From: Pedobacter sp014947265
Lineage (GTDB): Bacteria > Bacteroidota > Bacteroidia > Sphingobacteriales > Sphingobacteriaceae
DNA: 64,000 nt
Direction: 5' to 3'
NCBI RefSeq assembly: GCF_014947265.1
Contig: NZ_JADCNK010000022.1
Location: forward strand, 1-64,000
Shown: positions 52,782 to 61,903 of the stretch, piece after piece
Layout of the letters: each line of letters starts with the position of its first letter
How positions within the stretch are numbered: the stretch's first letter is position 1
Program-made: the position numbers and the translations under genes
Notes under the pieces: generated by a model
Databases searched by the model: none
Told to the model about the DNA's origin: nothing
The model's input: only the letters and a program-made list of their open reading frames with translations

Positions 52782-54257
52782 ATGGGTTTATTTACTAAGA
52801 AGCCAATGCATTTGCTGCTAGAAGAAGCAGGAGATTCAGCCAAAGGCTTAAAGCGTACACTTAGCGCCGGTGCATTAGTGGCATTGGGTGTGGGCGCAAT
52901 TATTGGTGCTGGTCTATTTGTTAGAACAGCAGCTGCTGCTGCACAAAACGCCGGGCCATCTGTTACTATCGGCTTTATTATTGCTGCAATAGGTTGTGCA
53001 TTAGCCGGTTTATGCTACGCAGAATTATCATCATCTATTCCGATTTCAGGTAGTGCTTACACTTACACTTATGCCACCATGGGCGAGCTTATGGCCTGGG
53101 TAATTGGCTGGGATTTGGTGTTGGAATATGCCGTTGGAGCTGCAACAGTAGGTATTGCCTGGAGTGAATACTTAAATAAATTACTGGTAGAGGTATTGCA
53201 TACTTCGCCCATACCGTATGAGTGGTGCCACTCGCCTTTTCAATCGCACCCTGATGGAACCGTAAATGGTATAATCAATCTTCCTGCATTATTTATTGTA
53301 GCCTTATTGAGCTTACTTTTAATTAAAGGAACTTCAGAATCTGCTTTTGTAAACGGAATAATCGTAATCACAAAAGTAGGTATCGTAATCCTGATTATTG
53401 TATTAGGCTGGGGCTTTATACACGAAGCAAACCACCATCCATATATTCCAGAAGCGACTACTTATGTAGATCATGCAGGTATCAGCCATAGTTTCGGTGG
53501 TTTCTGGGGAGTTATTGGTGCCGCAGGAACAGTGTTTTTCGCGTTTATCGGCTTTGATGCCGTGAGTACTGCAGCGCAAGAGACTAAAAACCCTAAAACC
53601 GCAATGCCAATCGGTATTTTAGGTTCATTAGCAGTATGTACTGTTTTATACATCTTATTTGCGCACGTTTTAACAGGTATCGCTCCGGTTGAGTTCTTCA
53701 GAACCAAAGGTGGTGAGGCATCAGTTGTGGCTGCAATCAGTGAATATATGACAGGTTATAGCTGGTTAGCCAAATTGGTTACGGTAGCTATCTTAGCAGG
53801 TTTCTCTTCTGTAATCCTGGTGATGTTATTGGGTCAGAGTCGTGTATTTTATTCAATGAGTAAAGATGGTTTATTACCAAAAATGTTCAGCGATTTACAC
53901 CCAAAATTCAACACACCTTACAAAGCCAACCTTGTAATTTTAGTAATTGTAGGTTTATTTGCAGCATTCATCCCCGGTGATGTGGTAGGCGATATGACCA
54001 GTATCGGTACTTTATTTGCCTTTATGCTGGTTTGTATTGCGGTAATTATCTTAAGAAAAACTGATCCTGATCTTCCACGTCAGTTCAGAACACCTTGGGT
54101 ACCATTAATTCCAATTCTTGGTGTTGTTGCCTGTGGTTTAATGATTCTTGGTTTAGGCTGGACAAACTGGTTAAGGTTATTTGGCTGGTTAGCTTTAGGC
54201 TTTATCATTTACTTCGGATACAGTAAAAAGAATTCACATTTGAAAGACGCTAAATAA
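52782..54257 (+). CDS. CAT-type APC amino-acid permease
   Basis: This 491-residue permease has about 12-14 helices and the conserved first-helix motif GVGAIIGAGLFVRTAAAA. AGTVFFAFIGFDAVSTAAQE marks the sixth helix. FSVI.. regions and PRQFRTPWVPLIPILG near the end fit the cationic amino-acid transporter (CAT) subfamily. The substrate is not certain. It is flanked by its own promoter and a strong terminator. Confidence 0.9.
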   Translation: MGLFTKKPMHLLLEEAGDSAKGLKRTLSAGALVALGVGAIIGAGLFVRTAAAAAQNAGPSVTIGFIIAAIGCALAGLCYAELSSSIPISGSAYTYTYATMGELMAWVIGWDLVLEYAVGAATVGIAWSEYLNKLLVEVLHTSPIPYEWCHSPFQSHPDGTVNGIINLPALFIVALLSLLLIKGTSESAFVNGIIVITKVGIVILIIVLGWGFIHEANHHPYIPEATTYVDHAGISHSFGGFWGVIGAAGTVFFAFIGFDAVSTAAQETKNPKTAMPIGILGSLAVCTVLYILFAHVLTGIAPVEFFRTKGGEASVVAAISEYMTGYSWLAKLVTVAILAGFSSVILVMLLGQSRVFYSMSKDGLLPKMFSDLHPKFNTPYKANLVILVIVGLFAAFIPGDVVGDMTSIGTLFAFMLVCIAVIILRKTDPDLPRQFRTPWVPLIPILGVVACGLMILGLGWTNWLRLFGWLALGFIIYFGYSKKNSHLKDAK

Positions 54258-54278
54258 GCTATATTTTTCAAAAAAATT

Positions 54279-54309
54279 AAAGCCCCGATTTAAAGTCGGG
54301 GCTTTTTTT
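54279..54309 (+). terminator. Rho-independent terminator after the CAT permease
   Basis: aaagccccgat, short loop, gtcggggctttttttatg: a GC-rich stem with a long T-run. Confidence 0.9.
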
Positions 54310-54333
54310 ATGTTAAATAATTGTTAATAAAAC

Positions 54334-54341
54334 TACCTTTG
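54334..54341 (+). promoter_or_regulatory. -7 element (TACCTTTG) for the porin
   Basis: TACCTTTG lies 15 bp before the ATG at 54357. The promoter hides inside the frame, so an upstream TTG start at 54321 is unlikely. Confidence 0.6.
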
Positions 54342-54356
54342 CAGAAAATTGATAAG

Positions 54357-55688
54357 ATGTACCGCAATTCTGCTAAAATTAAGAGCGCTTATTTCTCTTT
54401 AACTGTTGTTTTACTATTCATATCCACATTAGGCTATGCACAAAGAACAATTAACGATGTAATGGATTCTACAACGGTAAACCATTTGCTTATTATTTCA
54501 AAGAAATATGGCTCATTATCGTTTAGTGGATATTTACAGCCACAATTTCAGGTAGCGCAATCAAATGGTACACAGGCAGAATACCAGGGAGGGAATTTTG
54601 GCGAATTTACCAATAACCGGTTTAGATTAAGAAGAGGTCGCTTAAGAGCCGATTACATGATGCTTACAGAAGATGGGAGTCCTTCTACCTATTTTGTACT
54701 CCAGTTTGACGGTACAGAACAAGGTGTGGCCATCCGCGATTTCTGGGGACGTTATTACGAAAACAAATGGAAGATACTGGCAGTGACGCTGGGTCTTTCG
54801 GGCCGTCCGTTTGGAAATGAACTGCAGTTGTCTTCTTCTGTCAGGGAAGCACCAGAGCGTGGACGGATGTCGCAAATTTTAATGAAAACAGAACGTGATC
54901 TTGGGGTTACTTTTACCCTAAATCCGCGTTGGAAAGATGCTACACTTAAAAACTTTGTATTTGATGCCGGCATTTACAATGGACAGGGTTTGGCCGGGGC
55001 AGTAGAATTCGACAATAGCAAAGATTTTATCTTCCGGTTAAGCCATAAGACTTATGCATTTAATAAATTCACCATTGCAGGCGGTATCAGCACCTTACAA
55101 GGTGGTTTAAACCATCGTTTACCCCTTAGCTATAAAATGGACAGGAGTAACGATCAATGGCGAATGGTAAAGGATTCATCCGCTTCAACAATTAATAAGG
55201 TAGCACCAAGGAGATATTATGGTGCCGATATTCAGCTGGCTACAAAAACCAAAAGCTGGAAATCAGAATTAAGGGCCGAGGTGGTATCAGGACTACAAAC
55301 AGGCACTTCAACAACCTCAACCACACCAGGCTCCTATCCTGTTGATAATAAATCGGTAGCCTTGCCTTATTATACCAGAACTTTTAACGGAGCCTATCTT
55401 ACCTTTGTACAAACCTTAAACAGTACGGACAACCAGCTTATTTTAAAGTATGATTGGTATGATCCGAATGCAAAGGTGAAAGGACTTGACATTTCAAGCG
55501 ACAGAGGACTCTCTGCTGCAGACGTTCGCTTTGATACTTTTGGTTTTGGCTTTTTACATCACTTTAATCCACACTTTAAGGCGGTAATTTATTACGATAT
55601 TATTAAAAACGAATCGACGCAGATTAAAGATTATACGGCTGACAGAAAGGACAATGTACTTACTTTAAGAACACAGTTCTATTTCTAA
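54357..55688 (+). CDS. OprP/OprO-type outer-membrane porin
   Basis: I choose the ATG at 54357, giving 443 residues with a signal peptide (MYRNSAKIKSAYFSLTVVLL and on to TLGYAQ). The mature part (FSGYLQPQFQ, FRLRRGRLRADYMML) matches phosphate-selective-porin-like barrels, ending in FYF with terminal Phe. Whether it is phosphate-selective is not shown. No pho-box is visible. It is monocistronic with a leader near 10 nt. Confidence 0.85.
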   Translation: MYRNSAKIKSAYFSLTVVLLFISTLGYAQRTINDVMDSTTVNHLLIISKKYGSLSFSGYLQPQFQVAQSNGTQAEYQGGNFGEFTNNRFRLRRGRLRADYMMLTEDGSPSTYFVLQFDGTEQGVAIRDFWGRYYENKWKILAVTLGLSGRPFGNELQLSSSVREAPERGRMSQILMKTERDLGVTFTLNPRWKDATLKNFVFDAGIYNGQGLAGAVEFDNSKDFIFRLSHKTYAFNKFTIAGGISTLQGGLNHRLPLSYKMDRSNDQWRMVKDSSASTINKVAPRRYYGADIQLATKTKSWKSELRAEVVSGLQTGTSTTSTTPGSYPVDNKSVALPYYTRTFNGAYLTFVQTLNSTDNQLILKYDWYDPNAKVKGLDISSDRGLSAADVRFDTFGFGFLHHFNPHFKAVIYYDIIKNESTQIKDYTADRKDNVLTLRTQFYF

Positions 55689-55703
55689 TAAATAATCGCA
55701 CAA

Positions 55704-55735
55704 TTGAGGAATTGATACAAATTCCGCTACCTTTG
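55704..55735 (+). promoter_or_regulatory. Promoter of the MarC-family gene
   Basis: TTG at 55704-55706 and TACCTTTG at 55728-55735 with a 21-bp gap. The ATG at 55753 follows after 17 bp, so the leader is very short. Confidence 0.6.
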
Positions 55736-55752
55736 CTTAAAATTGTCCAGCT

Positions 55753-56334
55753 ATGAAATTCGATTTTATGACGTTCAACTTAAGCCAGATCATATCAACA
55801 ACGATGGTGCTCTTTGCCATTATCGATATTTTAGGCGCCATTCCGGTTGTAATCGAATTACGCAGAAAAGCAGGACATATCGAATCGGAAAAAGCATCGC
55901 TGGTGGCAGCAGGTTTAATGATTCTTTTTTTGTTCGTTGGCGAATCGCTATTAAAAGTAATCGGATTAGATGTAGAATCTTTCGCTATTGCAGGCTCATT
56001 CGTAATCTTTTTTATCGCCATGGAGATGGTATTGGGATTAACCATCTTTAAAGAAGAAGCACCCGAAACGGTATCTATCGTTCCATTGGCTTTCCCTTTA
56101 ATTGCCGGAGCCGGAACAATGACTACCTTACTTTCGTTAAAAACAGAATACCATACCCAGAATATATTGGTGGGCATTATACTCAACATGTTGTTCGTTT
56201 ACTTTGTCTTAAAAAACACCAACAGGCTGGAAAAACTTTTCGGAAAATCAGGCTTAAACATCTTACGTAAAGCCTTTGGCGTAATTTTATTGGCCATAGC
56301 GATTAAGTTGTTCAGAAATAATACAGGGCTTTAG
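55753..56334 (+). CDS. MarC-family membrane protein
   Basis: This 193-residue protein has six predicted helices and MarC features: FAIIDILGAIPVVIELRR near the start and PLAFPLIAGAGTMTTLLSL in the middle. Early reports tied MarC to multiple antibiotic resistance, but that was later not supported, so the role is unknown. It has its own promoter and ends 57 bp before a partial type-C palindrome. Confidence 0.9.
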   Translation: MKFDFMTFNLSQIISTTMVLFAIIDILGAIPVVIELRRKAGHIESEKASLVAAGLMILFLFVGESLLKVIGLDVESFAIAGSFVIFFIAMEMVLGLTIFKEEAPETVSIVPLAFPLIAGAGTMTTLLSLKTEYHTQNILVGIILNMLFVYFVLKNTNRLEKLFGKSGLNILRKAFGVILLAIAIKLFRNNTGL

Positions 56335-56390
56335 GGGGATGGAAGAGGTGAGATGGAAAATGGATGATGTAGCTTCGTTTTTCACATTAT

Positions 56391-56469
56391 AAGGAGGAAT
56401 AACGAAGCAATCTTAATGCGATCGCTACCTTCTATAGTTGTAGGATTGCTTTGTGCCTCGCAATGACGA
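56391..56469. repeat. Partial type-C palindromic repeat
   Basis: aacgaagcaatcttaatgcg and gcctcgcaatgacg match the element at 48471; the left cgtcattgcgag end has decayed. Confidence 0.65.
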
Positions 56470-56548
56470 TTACTCTATTAAATGACAATCCTCCAATCAA
56501 TCTGTAACAATAATTCCGTATATTCATCTAAACATTAAAGCTTACATC

Positions 56549-56656
56549 ATGAACAGCTTTGAAGAATATACCTTAATTATTGGAGCCATCGCCGTTTTAG
56601 TCGAAGCGGTGAAATACGTCAAAAGGAATTTCAGATCCTGGTTTGAACATACTTAG
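56549..56656 (+). CDS. Possible 35-aa small membrane protein
   Basis: The frame ATG 56549 to TAG 56656 encodes MNSFEEYTLIIGAIAVLVEA followed by VKYVKRNFRSWFEHT. It would be one hydrophobic helix with a basic end. Codons look like those of the neighbours, but no promoter or ribosome-binding site is clear and it lies between repeats. A chance frame is possible. Confidence 0.35.
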   Translation: MNSFEEYTLIIGAIAVLVEAVKYVKRNFRSWFEHT

Positions 56657-56673
56657 TATGTAATGAATCGATT

Positions 56674-56726
56674 CGTCATTTCCAACTTGATTGGAAATCT
56701 TAAAGCATTAGGATTCCCGCCTGCGC
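56674..56726. repeat. Type-B palindrome half interrupted by the MITE-like element
   Basis: cgtcatttccaacttgattg and gattcccgcctgcgc match the left and inner arms of the repeat at 23324. The remaining arm (cgcgggaatgacg) is found past the element at 57102-57114. Confidence 0.7.
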
Positions 56727-57096
56727 CTATCGTGTGGACACAATTAATTATAACATTCTTCTATCGCTCTATGCCGCGGGGCATGGTACTTTGGAGCGCC
56801 AAAGTACCCAAAGCGCTTTGTCAATCCAACAATGAGCCTTTGCGCAATCTCACGCGCATCAAAAAAACAGCGACACTTCGTTTTGTGTTCAATATTTTTT
56901 AAAATTAAATCATCGGTTATGAACACAAAACCACTGCGTTTCAGGTTTGTTAGTGCCATTTTTACTATTGTGCAACTGTTTTTTTGATTTTCCCGGCTCT
57001 TGGGATTGACAGCGTCCTTGGTTAAAATCCGTGCTTTATTAAAGTTGGTTAGCAAAACGCCTAAAAATACTTAAAAAAGATGTGTCCACCCGATAG
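56727..57096 (-). repeat. MITE-like interspersed element, copy 2
   Basis: This 370-bp element has near-perfect 16-bp terminal inverted repeats, ctatcgtgtggacaca and tgtgtccacccgatag (one mismatch). It aligns along its length with the element at 29683-30114 in the opposite orientation. It splits a type-B palindrome; the cgc shared by both flanks could be a short target duplication. No transposase is encoded. Confidence 0.8.
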
Positions 57097-57155
57097 ACCT
57101 CCGCGGGAATGACGGCCGAGAAGATATTTACTGATCTTAAAATCTTTAATCCTGA

Positions 57156-58325
57156 TTAATCCTGGCTTTTCTTAATCAACCTTGCTACAAACATCGTATC
57201 AGCATTATTTTCATAACCTTTTATCAGTTCCATCTTTTCCAATTCTAGTGGAAGTGTATCGAGCATGTGCTGCACAACAGCTTCATTCTCTTGCGCAAAA
57301 GCTGAACAGGTAATGTAAATTAAAGGTTTACCTGGTTTTAAGTATTTTACCACGTTCTGTACAATGCCTTTTTGGATGGTTGCAAACTGATTGATTTTAC
57401 GTTCTTCGAAAAAAGTAAGCATTTCTGGTGTTCTTCCCCAAGTGCCTGAACCTGTACAAGGCGCGTCTAAAATAATTCCGTCAAACTGATAATGGTGCAA
57501 AACCTGATCATTGTTCTGCAAAAGATCCAATTCTTTTTTATGGTATTTTTTAATGCCAGCCAAGCGAAAACGCTCATCTAAATTTAAGAGCACGCTTTCT
57601 CTTAAATCAGAAACCAAAAGCTCGATCACAGGTTCCAAACTATGCAACAACAGCGTTTTCCCACCCGATGCGGCACAGCAATCCCACCATTTATCCCATT
57701 TATTAGGCTTAAAATATAAGCCAGTGTGTTGTGAGGATAAATCCTGAACCTGGTAACTTCCCTCATTTAAAATGTTTTCAAGTTTGGTTCCATTAGGTAA
57801 AGCCAGGGCGGTATCGGTAATCGCTTTAACCACAATATTTTCAGCTTCTAATTTAGAGCTAATTGCCGCAGCATCTTCAGCTTTCACCCGGATAAACAGA
57901 TCGGGCTGTTTAAAGAACGAGGTAAAAAATGCTTCTTTATCAATGTCGCCAGAAAGTGCTGCATGGAAAGGATAAACGTCTTCCGGATTAAAATCGGGGT
58001 ATTTAACTTTAATCAGTGCTAATTTTTCCTCGAGCGGTAAAGTGATATTTTCCTTTAAATCTGGCAAATTCTTCTCCACAAGCAAGCTTAAAGTATCGTG
58101 ACACAGAAAATCTGCAATACTTAAACGGACTTCATGATGAAGCGTTGGTAAAGCTTTTCCTAATCTAAAGAAACTATAAATATGACGGGTAGCCCACCTC
58201 CTGTCTGACGAACCCATTTGCTTATGCTGTTTAAAATAAGCAGGCAGAAAACGATGTAAGGGCAAACTTCCATCATAACTATTTAAAATCTGTTCAAAGG
58301 CTCTTAACTGATGATCTGCTCTCAT
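57156..58325 (-). CDS. RsmB/NOP-type RNA m5C methyltransferase
   Basis: This 389-residue SAM-dependent enzyme has the RsmB-type core: SAM site CCAASGGKTLLL, the motif IV cysteine in LDAPCTGSGTWGR and the motif VI cysteine in YITCSAFAQEN, both needed for m5C chemistry. The N-terminal ~150 residues form a helical RNA-binding part. The 16S rRNA is the likely target; the exact site is uncertain. It is followed by a lipoprotein gene read the same way, 30 bp upstream. Confidence 0.9.
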   Translation of the reverse strand: MRADHQLRAFEQILNSYDGSLPLHRFLPAYFKQHKQMGSSDRRWATRHIYSFFRLGKALPTLHHEVRLSIADFLCHDTLSLLVEKNLPDLKENITLPLEEKLALIKVKYPDFNPEDVYPFHAALSGDIDKEAFFTSFFKQPDLFIRVKAEDAAAISSKLEAENIVVKAITDTALALPNGTKLENILNEGSYQVQDLSSQHTGLYFKPNKWDKWWDCCAASGGKTLLLHSLEPVIELLVSDLRESVLLNLDERFRLAGIKKYHKKELDLLQNNDQVLHHYQFDGIILDAPCTGSGTWGRTPEMLTFFEERKINQFATIQKGIVQNVVKYLKPGKPLIYITCSAFAQENEAVVQHMLDTLPLELEKMELIKGYENNADTMFVARLIKKSQD

Positions 58326-58355
58326 GCAATAATTAAAATGGAAGAAAATTATAGA

Positions 58356-59567
58356 TTACTCAACTGGGCTTAAAGCAAAGTTTTTAAACTTCAACAGCAT
58401 TAAACTGGTGTTAATATAGCCTAATTTTTCGTCATGGATAAATGAAAAATTATTATGCAGCCCTTTGTACCTATCCTTTACAATATAATCTCTATAATCC
58501 TCGCCGTAAGTTACCAGTAGTTTACCAAAATAATAACCAACATCAAATCCTTTAAAAGCATATTCGCCAGGCTCAAAACCATATTTATAGCGGTATTTTT
58601 TAATAAAAGTGACTACTGCACTACTTTTATAGTCTATTTTATAGGATGAACTGATGATGGTATTCAGGTCCTGCAGTTTATCAGTAGGGTAATTCTGTTT
58701 AACCCAGTTCGGGTGCCCAAAAAGCGAGATGTTATATCCACCTGCCGGAAGATGTTTTAATTTATATAGTTTTTCGATAGTAGGGAGTACAAAAGCACGG
58801 TCGGAAGAGGTAAGCACCACGGCATATTGTTTGCCTTTAATCATCCTTATTTCAAAGGTATAGACCGAAGCATACTCCTGCACAATAAATTTGGTATTGG
58901 TTTGAAGATAGTTCCTTACAGGTGCTGCAAATTGCTCGTCTTCCGTTTTTTTAGGATTAATCAATACCACTATTGTATTAGCGGGATTGTAATTTTTAGC
59001 CAGATAGGTTGCGATCTTTTTACCATGTAAGCCAATATTATTTACCACCGACACCAGGTTTGGATTGTTAAATTCGGTAGGCTCGGATGCAGCCAATGGA
59101 GATACAATGATTGCATTATTTTCCTTGGCATAATTGGAGATAAACTTTAACCCCTCAGGAAAAACCGGGCCAATGATTAAATTGCTTTGTTTAAAACGCT
59201 CATTCCTGTACAAGAGCGATATATGTGCATTGTCATCCTCTGTATCGAAAACATTTAGTTTAAAATTTAAACCCAGGGCTGCGGCAGAATCCAACCCCAG
59301 TTTAAAGCCCTGATAAAAATCGATAGGCATCGCGTATTTCTCGATATCGGCTTTTGTGGCCGTTTTTAATTTCAGCTCGTTTAATTTAAAGGGAACAAGC
59401 AGGGAAACACTTGCCTGCGAAAACTTTTTGACAGGCTTTTTATCTGCAGGTTTCTCTTTTTCATCCGGTTTACTCTTTTCGGGCTTGGGTGTCCTGATTT
59501 TAGGCGAACAAGCACCCAAAACTATCGTAAACAAAACCAGCAATCCATAAACCTTCTTGAAATTCAT
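58356..59567 (-). CDS. Lipoprotein with type-1 periplasmic-binding fold
   Basis: I choose the ATG at 59567, giving 403 residues with MNFKKVYGLLVLFTIVLGAC as a lipoprotein signal (Cys20). A Pro/Lys-rich linker (about 25-48) precedes a two-lobe PBP type-1 fold (VSLLVPFKLNEL, NLIIGPVFPEG, ANTIVVLINPKK). No ABC permease is nearby. Relatives of this type bind peptidoglycan pieces or amino acids; the ligand is unknown here. In-frame ATGs lie just upstream, so the start could be a few codons earlier. Confidence 0.8.
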   Translation of the reverse strand: MNFKKVYGLLVLFTIVLGACSPKIRTPKPEKSKPDEKEKPADKKPVKKFSQASVSLLVPFKLNELKLKTATKADIEKYAMPIDFYQGFKLGLDSAAALGLNFKLNVFDTEDDNAHISLLYRNERFKQSNLIIGPVFPEGLKFISNYAKENNAIIVSPLAASEPTEFNNPNLVSVVNNIGLHGKKIATYLAKNYNPANTIVVLINPKKTEDEQFAAPVRNYLQTNTKFIVQEYASVYTFEIRMIKGKQYAVVLTSSDRAFVLPTIEKLYKLKHLPAGGYNISLFGHPNWVKQNYPTDKLQDLNTIISSSYKIDYKSSAVVTFIKKYRYKYGFEPGEYAFKGFDVGYYFGKLLVTYGEDYRDYIVKDRYKGLHNNFSFIHDEKLGYINTSLMLLKFKNFALSPVE

Positions 59568-59588
59568 ACCTATCATTTTTAACAAAAT

Positions 59589-59621
59589 ATGCTAGCAAAG
59601 TTTATTCCACCTTGCTAGCAT
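59589..59621 (-). terminator. Terminator of guaA
   Basis: atgctagcaa and ttgctagcat are perfect 10-bp inverted arms around 13 bp; on the minus strand attttgtt follows. It is about 50 bp past the guaA stop. Confidence 0.7.
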
Positions 59622-59671
59622 CACATTTATTTTATGCAGTTTGGACTCCAAACTGAAAGCTCATAATTGAA

Positions 59672-61201
59672 TTATTCCCACTCGATTGTTGCAGGTGGTT
59701 TAGAGCTGATATCATATACCACTCTATTGATCCCTTTAACTTTATTGATAATTTCGTTAGAAATTTTAGCCAGTACCGGGTAAGGTAAATGACACCAGTC
59801 TGCGGTCATACCATCCAATGATTCTACCGCCCTCAATGCAATTACATTTTCGTAGGTACGTTCATCGCCCATTACCCCTACCGATCTTACGGGCAAAAAG
59901 ATGGCTCCGGCCTGCCATACCTGATCATATAAACCTGCTTCTTTTAAATTGTCGATATAAATTTTATCGGCATCCTGCAAAATGGCTACTTTTTCAGGAG
60001 TAACCTCGCCAATAATGCGGATACCTAAGCCTGGCCCTGGAAACGGGTGACGACCTAAAATAAAAGATTCTAAGCCTAAAGCAGTACCTACTCTTCTTAC
60101 TTCATCTTTAAATAAAGTTTTAAGGGGCTCAACTACTTTTAATTTCATAAAATCCGGCAAACCGCCTACATTGTGGTGCGATTTAATGGTTGCTGATGGA
60201 CCTTTAACCGAAACTGACTCAATAATGTCCGGGTAAATTGTACCTTGTGCTAACCACTTCACATCCTGAATAAGGTGAGATTCTTCATCGAAAACTTCGA
60301 TAAACACACGACCAATAATTTTACGTTTTGTTTCCGGATCTTCTACTCCAGCCAACTGGCTTAAGAATTTATCTTTAGCATCAACGCCTTTAATGTTTAA
60401 GCCAAAATCTTTATACTGCTCTAAAACACTTTCATATTCGTTTTTACGCAATAAACCATTATCAACAAATATACAGTGTAGGTTTGTACCAATGGCTTTA
60501 TGTAAAAGTACCGCAGCAACACTGCTATCAACACCACCTGAAAGCGCCAGAACAACTTTATCATTACCTACAGTCGCTTTAATATCGGCAATTGTGGTTT
60601 CAACAAAAGCAGCAGAAGTCCAGTCCTGGCTACATCCGCAAATATCAACCAGGAAGTTTTCTAAAAGGATTTTCCCATCAATACTGTGCGTTACCTCAGG
60701 GTGAAACTGGATAGCATAAGTATCAGAATCTTTAATGTGATACGCCGCTACTTTTACACTATCTGTACTGGCAATCAGTTCAAAGTTTTCAGGAATATCG
60801 GTAATGGTATCGCCATGGCTCATCCAAACTTGAGAATCGATGTTGATGCCTTTGAATAGTTTATTCTCCTGATTTACAAAATTCAGGTTAGCACGGCCAT
60901 ACTCGCGTGTTGAAGATGGCTGAACCGCACCACCAGAATGTTGGGCAATATATTGTGCACCATAACAAACAGCCAGTAAAGGAAATTTTAAATGGTATTT
61001 TGATAGATCAATTTGAGGTGCGTCTTCCTGGCGAACAGAGTATGGGCTACCTGAAAAGATAACACCTTTTACGTCCTCGGTAATCTCAGGAAGATTGTTA
61101 TATGGATATATTTCACAGTAAATATTTAGTTCGCGAACCCTACGAGCGATGAGTTGTGTAAATTGCGAACCAAAATCGACGATAATGATTTTTTCTTGCA
61201 T
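59672..61201 (-). CDS. guaA: GMP synthase (glutamine-hydrolysing)
   Basis: I choose the ATG at 61201, giving 509 residues starting MQEKIIIVDFGSQ. The N-terminal glutaminase has nucleophile Cys in AVCYGAQYIA and His/Glu in QFHPEVTHS. The ATP-pyrophosphatase part carries the SGGVDSS P-loop, and the C-terminal dimerisation region ends DISSKPPATIEWE. It converts XMP to GMP. The TACCTTTG element at 61205-61212 lies only 3 bp upstream of this ATG, so the mRNA is almost leaderless. Confidence 0.97.
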   Translation of the reverse strand: MQEKIIIVDFGSQFTQLIARRVRELNIYCEIYPYNNLPEITEDVKGVIFSGSPYSVRQEDAPQIDLSKYHLKFPLLAVCYGAQYIAQHSGGAVQPSSTREYGRANLNFVNQENKLFKGINIDSQVWMSHGDTITDIPENFELIASTDSVKVAAYHIKDSDTYAIQFHPEVTHSIDGKILLENFLVDICGCSQDWTSAAFVETTIADIKATVGNDKVVLALSGGVDSSVAAVLLHKAIGTNLHCIFVDNGLLRKNEYESVLEQYKDFGLNIKGVDAKDKFLSQLAGVEDPETKRKIIGRVFIEVFDEESHLIQDVKWLAQGTIYPDIIESVSVKGPSATIKSHHNVGGLPDFMKLKVVEPLKTLFKDEVRRVGTALGLESFILGRHPFPGPGLGIRIIGEVTPEKVAILQDADKIYIDNLKEAGLYDQVWQAGAIFLPVRSVGVMGDERTYENVIALRAVESLDGMTADWCHLPYPVLAKISNEIINKVKGINRVVYDISSKPPATIEWE

Positions 61202-61204
61202 CCG

Positions 61205-61212
61205 CAAAGGTA
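61205..61212 (-). promoter_or_regulatory. -7 element of guaA (near-leaderless)
   Basis: On the minus strand TACCTTTG ends 3 bp before the guaA ATG. Transcription would begin at or next to the start codon. A -33 element is not clear because a purine-rich repeat tract fills that place. Confidence 0.55.
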
Positions 61213-61381
61213 CCAATTAGATATGAGATTTGAGAGGGGAGATTTGAGATTTTTGAAGGAAAAAGTCCGGAGTCGCTAGTCCGGAGTCCGAAGTAAATTA
61301 AGTGATTTAAACAATTAACCGGTTAACCTGTATACAACTTGCAGGTACTAATGAACCAATGACAAATGAACCAGTTAACCG
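61213..61381. other. Purine-rich and short-repeat spacer
   Basis: gatatgagatttgagagggg, a tract of agtccggagtc repeats near 61265-61290, and aatgaaccaatgacaaatga near 61352. It resembles spacers at 29590, 35180 and 50340. No gene. Confidence 0.6.
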
Positions 61382-61840
61382 CTAAGATTCGATCAAAATT
61401 ACCTCTACTCCAAACTTCCTTAAAAAATCTATACCTTCATCGCTTGGCAAGCCTTTGTAAGCCGCATATGATTTAGAATAATACACCAGTTTAATTCCTG
61501 AAGATAAAATTAACCGGGCACAGGCAATACAGGGAGACAAAGTAGTGTATAAAGTACATCCTTCTATTTTCGAACCATTTTTTGAGGCATAAAGTATCGC
61601 ATTTTCTTCTGCATGCAAAGCCAAAGAACAGCTTCCTTTGCTATCGCGTGCGCAACCATGCTCTGGCCATTCCTCATCACAATTGTGCGTACCAGCCGGT
61701 GGGCCATTATAACCGATAGAAATAATACGGGTATCTTTTGTGAGTACTGCACCTACATGGGCACGTACGCAATGCGAACGGGCTGCCAAATCAGTGGCAA
61801 GGTTCATAAATATCGAATCGAAACTTGGTTTATCTGCCAT
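61382..61840 (-). CDS. dCMP deaminase (CMP/dCMP deaminase family)
   Basis: This 152-residue zinc enzyme turns dCMP into dUMP on the way to dTTP. Zinc and catalytic residues are H76-A-E78 (LHAEENAI) and C104-x-x-C107 (SPCIACARL). GYNGPPAGTHNC fits the nucleotide-binding loop of dCMP deaminases rather than CDA. It is a single gene with a terminator just upstream of its start from the transporter gene. Confidence 0.93.
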   Translation of the reverse strand: MADKPSFDSIFMNLATDLAARSHCVRAHVGAVLTKDTRIISIGYNGPPAGTHNCDEEWPEHGCARDSKGSCSLALHAEENAILYASKNGSKIEGCTLYTTLSPCIACARLILSSGIKLVYYSKSYAAYKGLPSDEGIDFLRKFGVEVILIES

Positions 61841-61852
61841 ATAGAAATCAAA

Positions 61853-61882
61853 AAAGCCACAAAGAAATAAATCTTTGTGGCT
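61853..61882 (-). terminator. Terminator of the sugar transporter gene
   Basis: On the minus strand gcagccacaaag, loop, ctttgtggcttttttga: a strong stem with a T-run, 22 bp past the transporter stop. Confidence 0.9.
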
Positions 61883-61903
61883 GCAAAATTACTTTATTAA
61901 AAA

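Larger units (their letters stand above)
56335..57155. other. 821-bp interval with repeats and one tiny reading frame
   Basis: The interval contains a purine-rich tract after the stop, a partial type-C palindrome, a 35-codon reading frame at 56549, a type-B half-site and the second MITE-like element. A 103-residue frame inside the element is repeat-derived. Confidence 0.7.

Noticed and set aside
54321..54356. Earlier TTG start of the OprP-like porin
   Set aside because: The TACCTTTG promoter element lies inside this extension and the signal peptide fits the ATG at 54357.
56744..57055. Leftward 103-codon frame
   Set aside because: It lies wholly inside the MITE-like repeat and is broken in the other copy, so it is repeat-derived.
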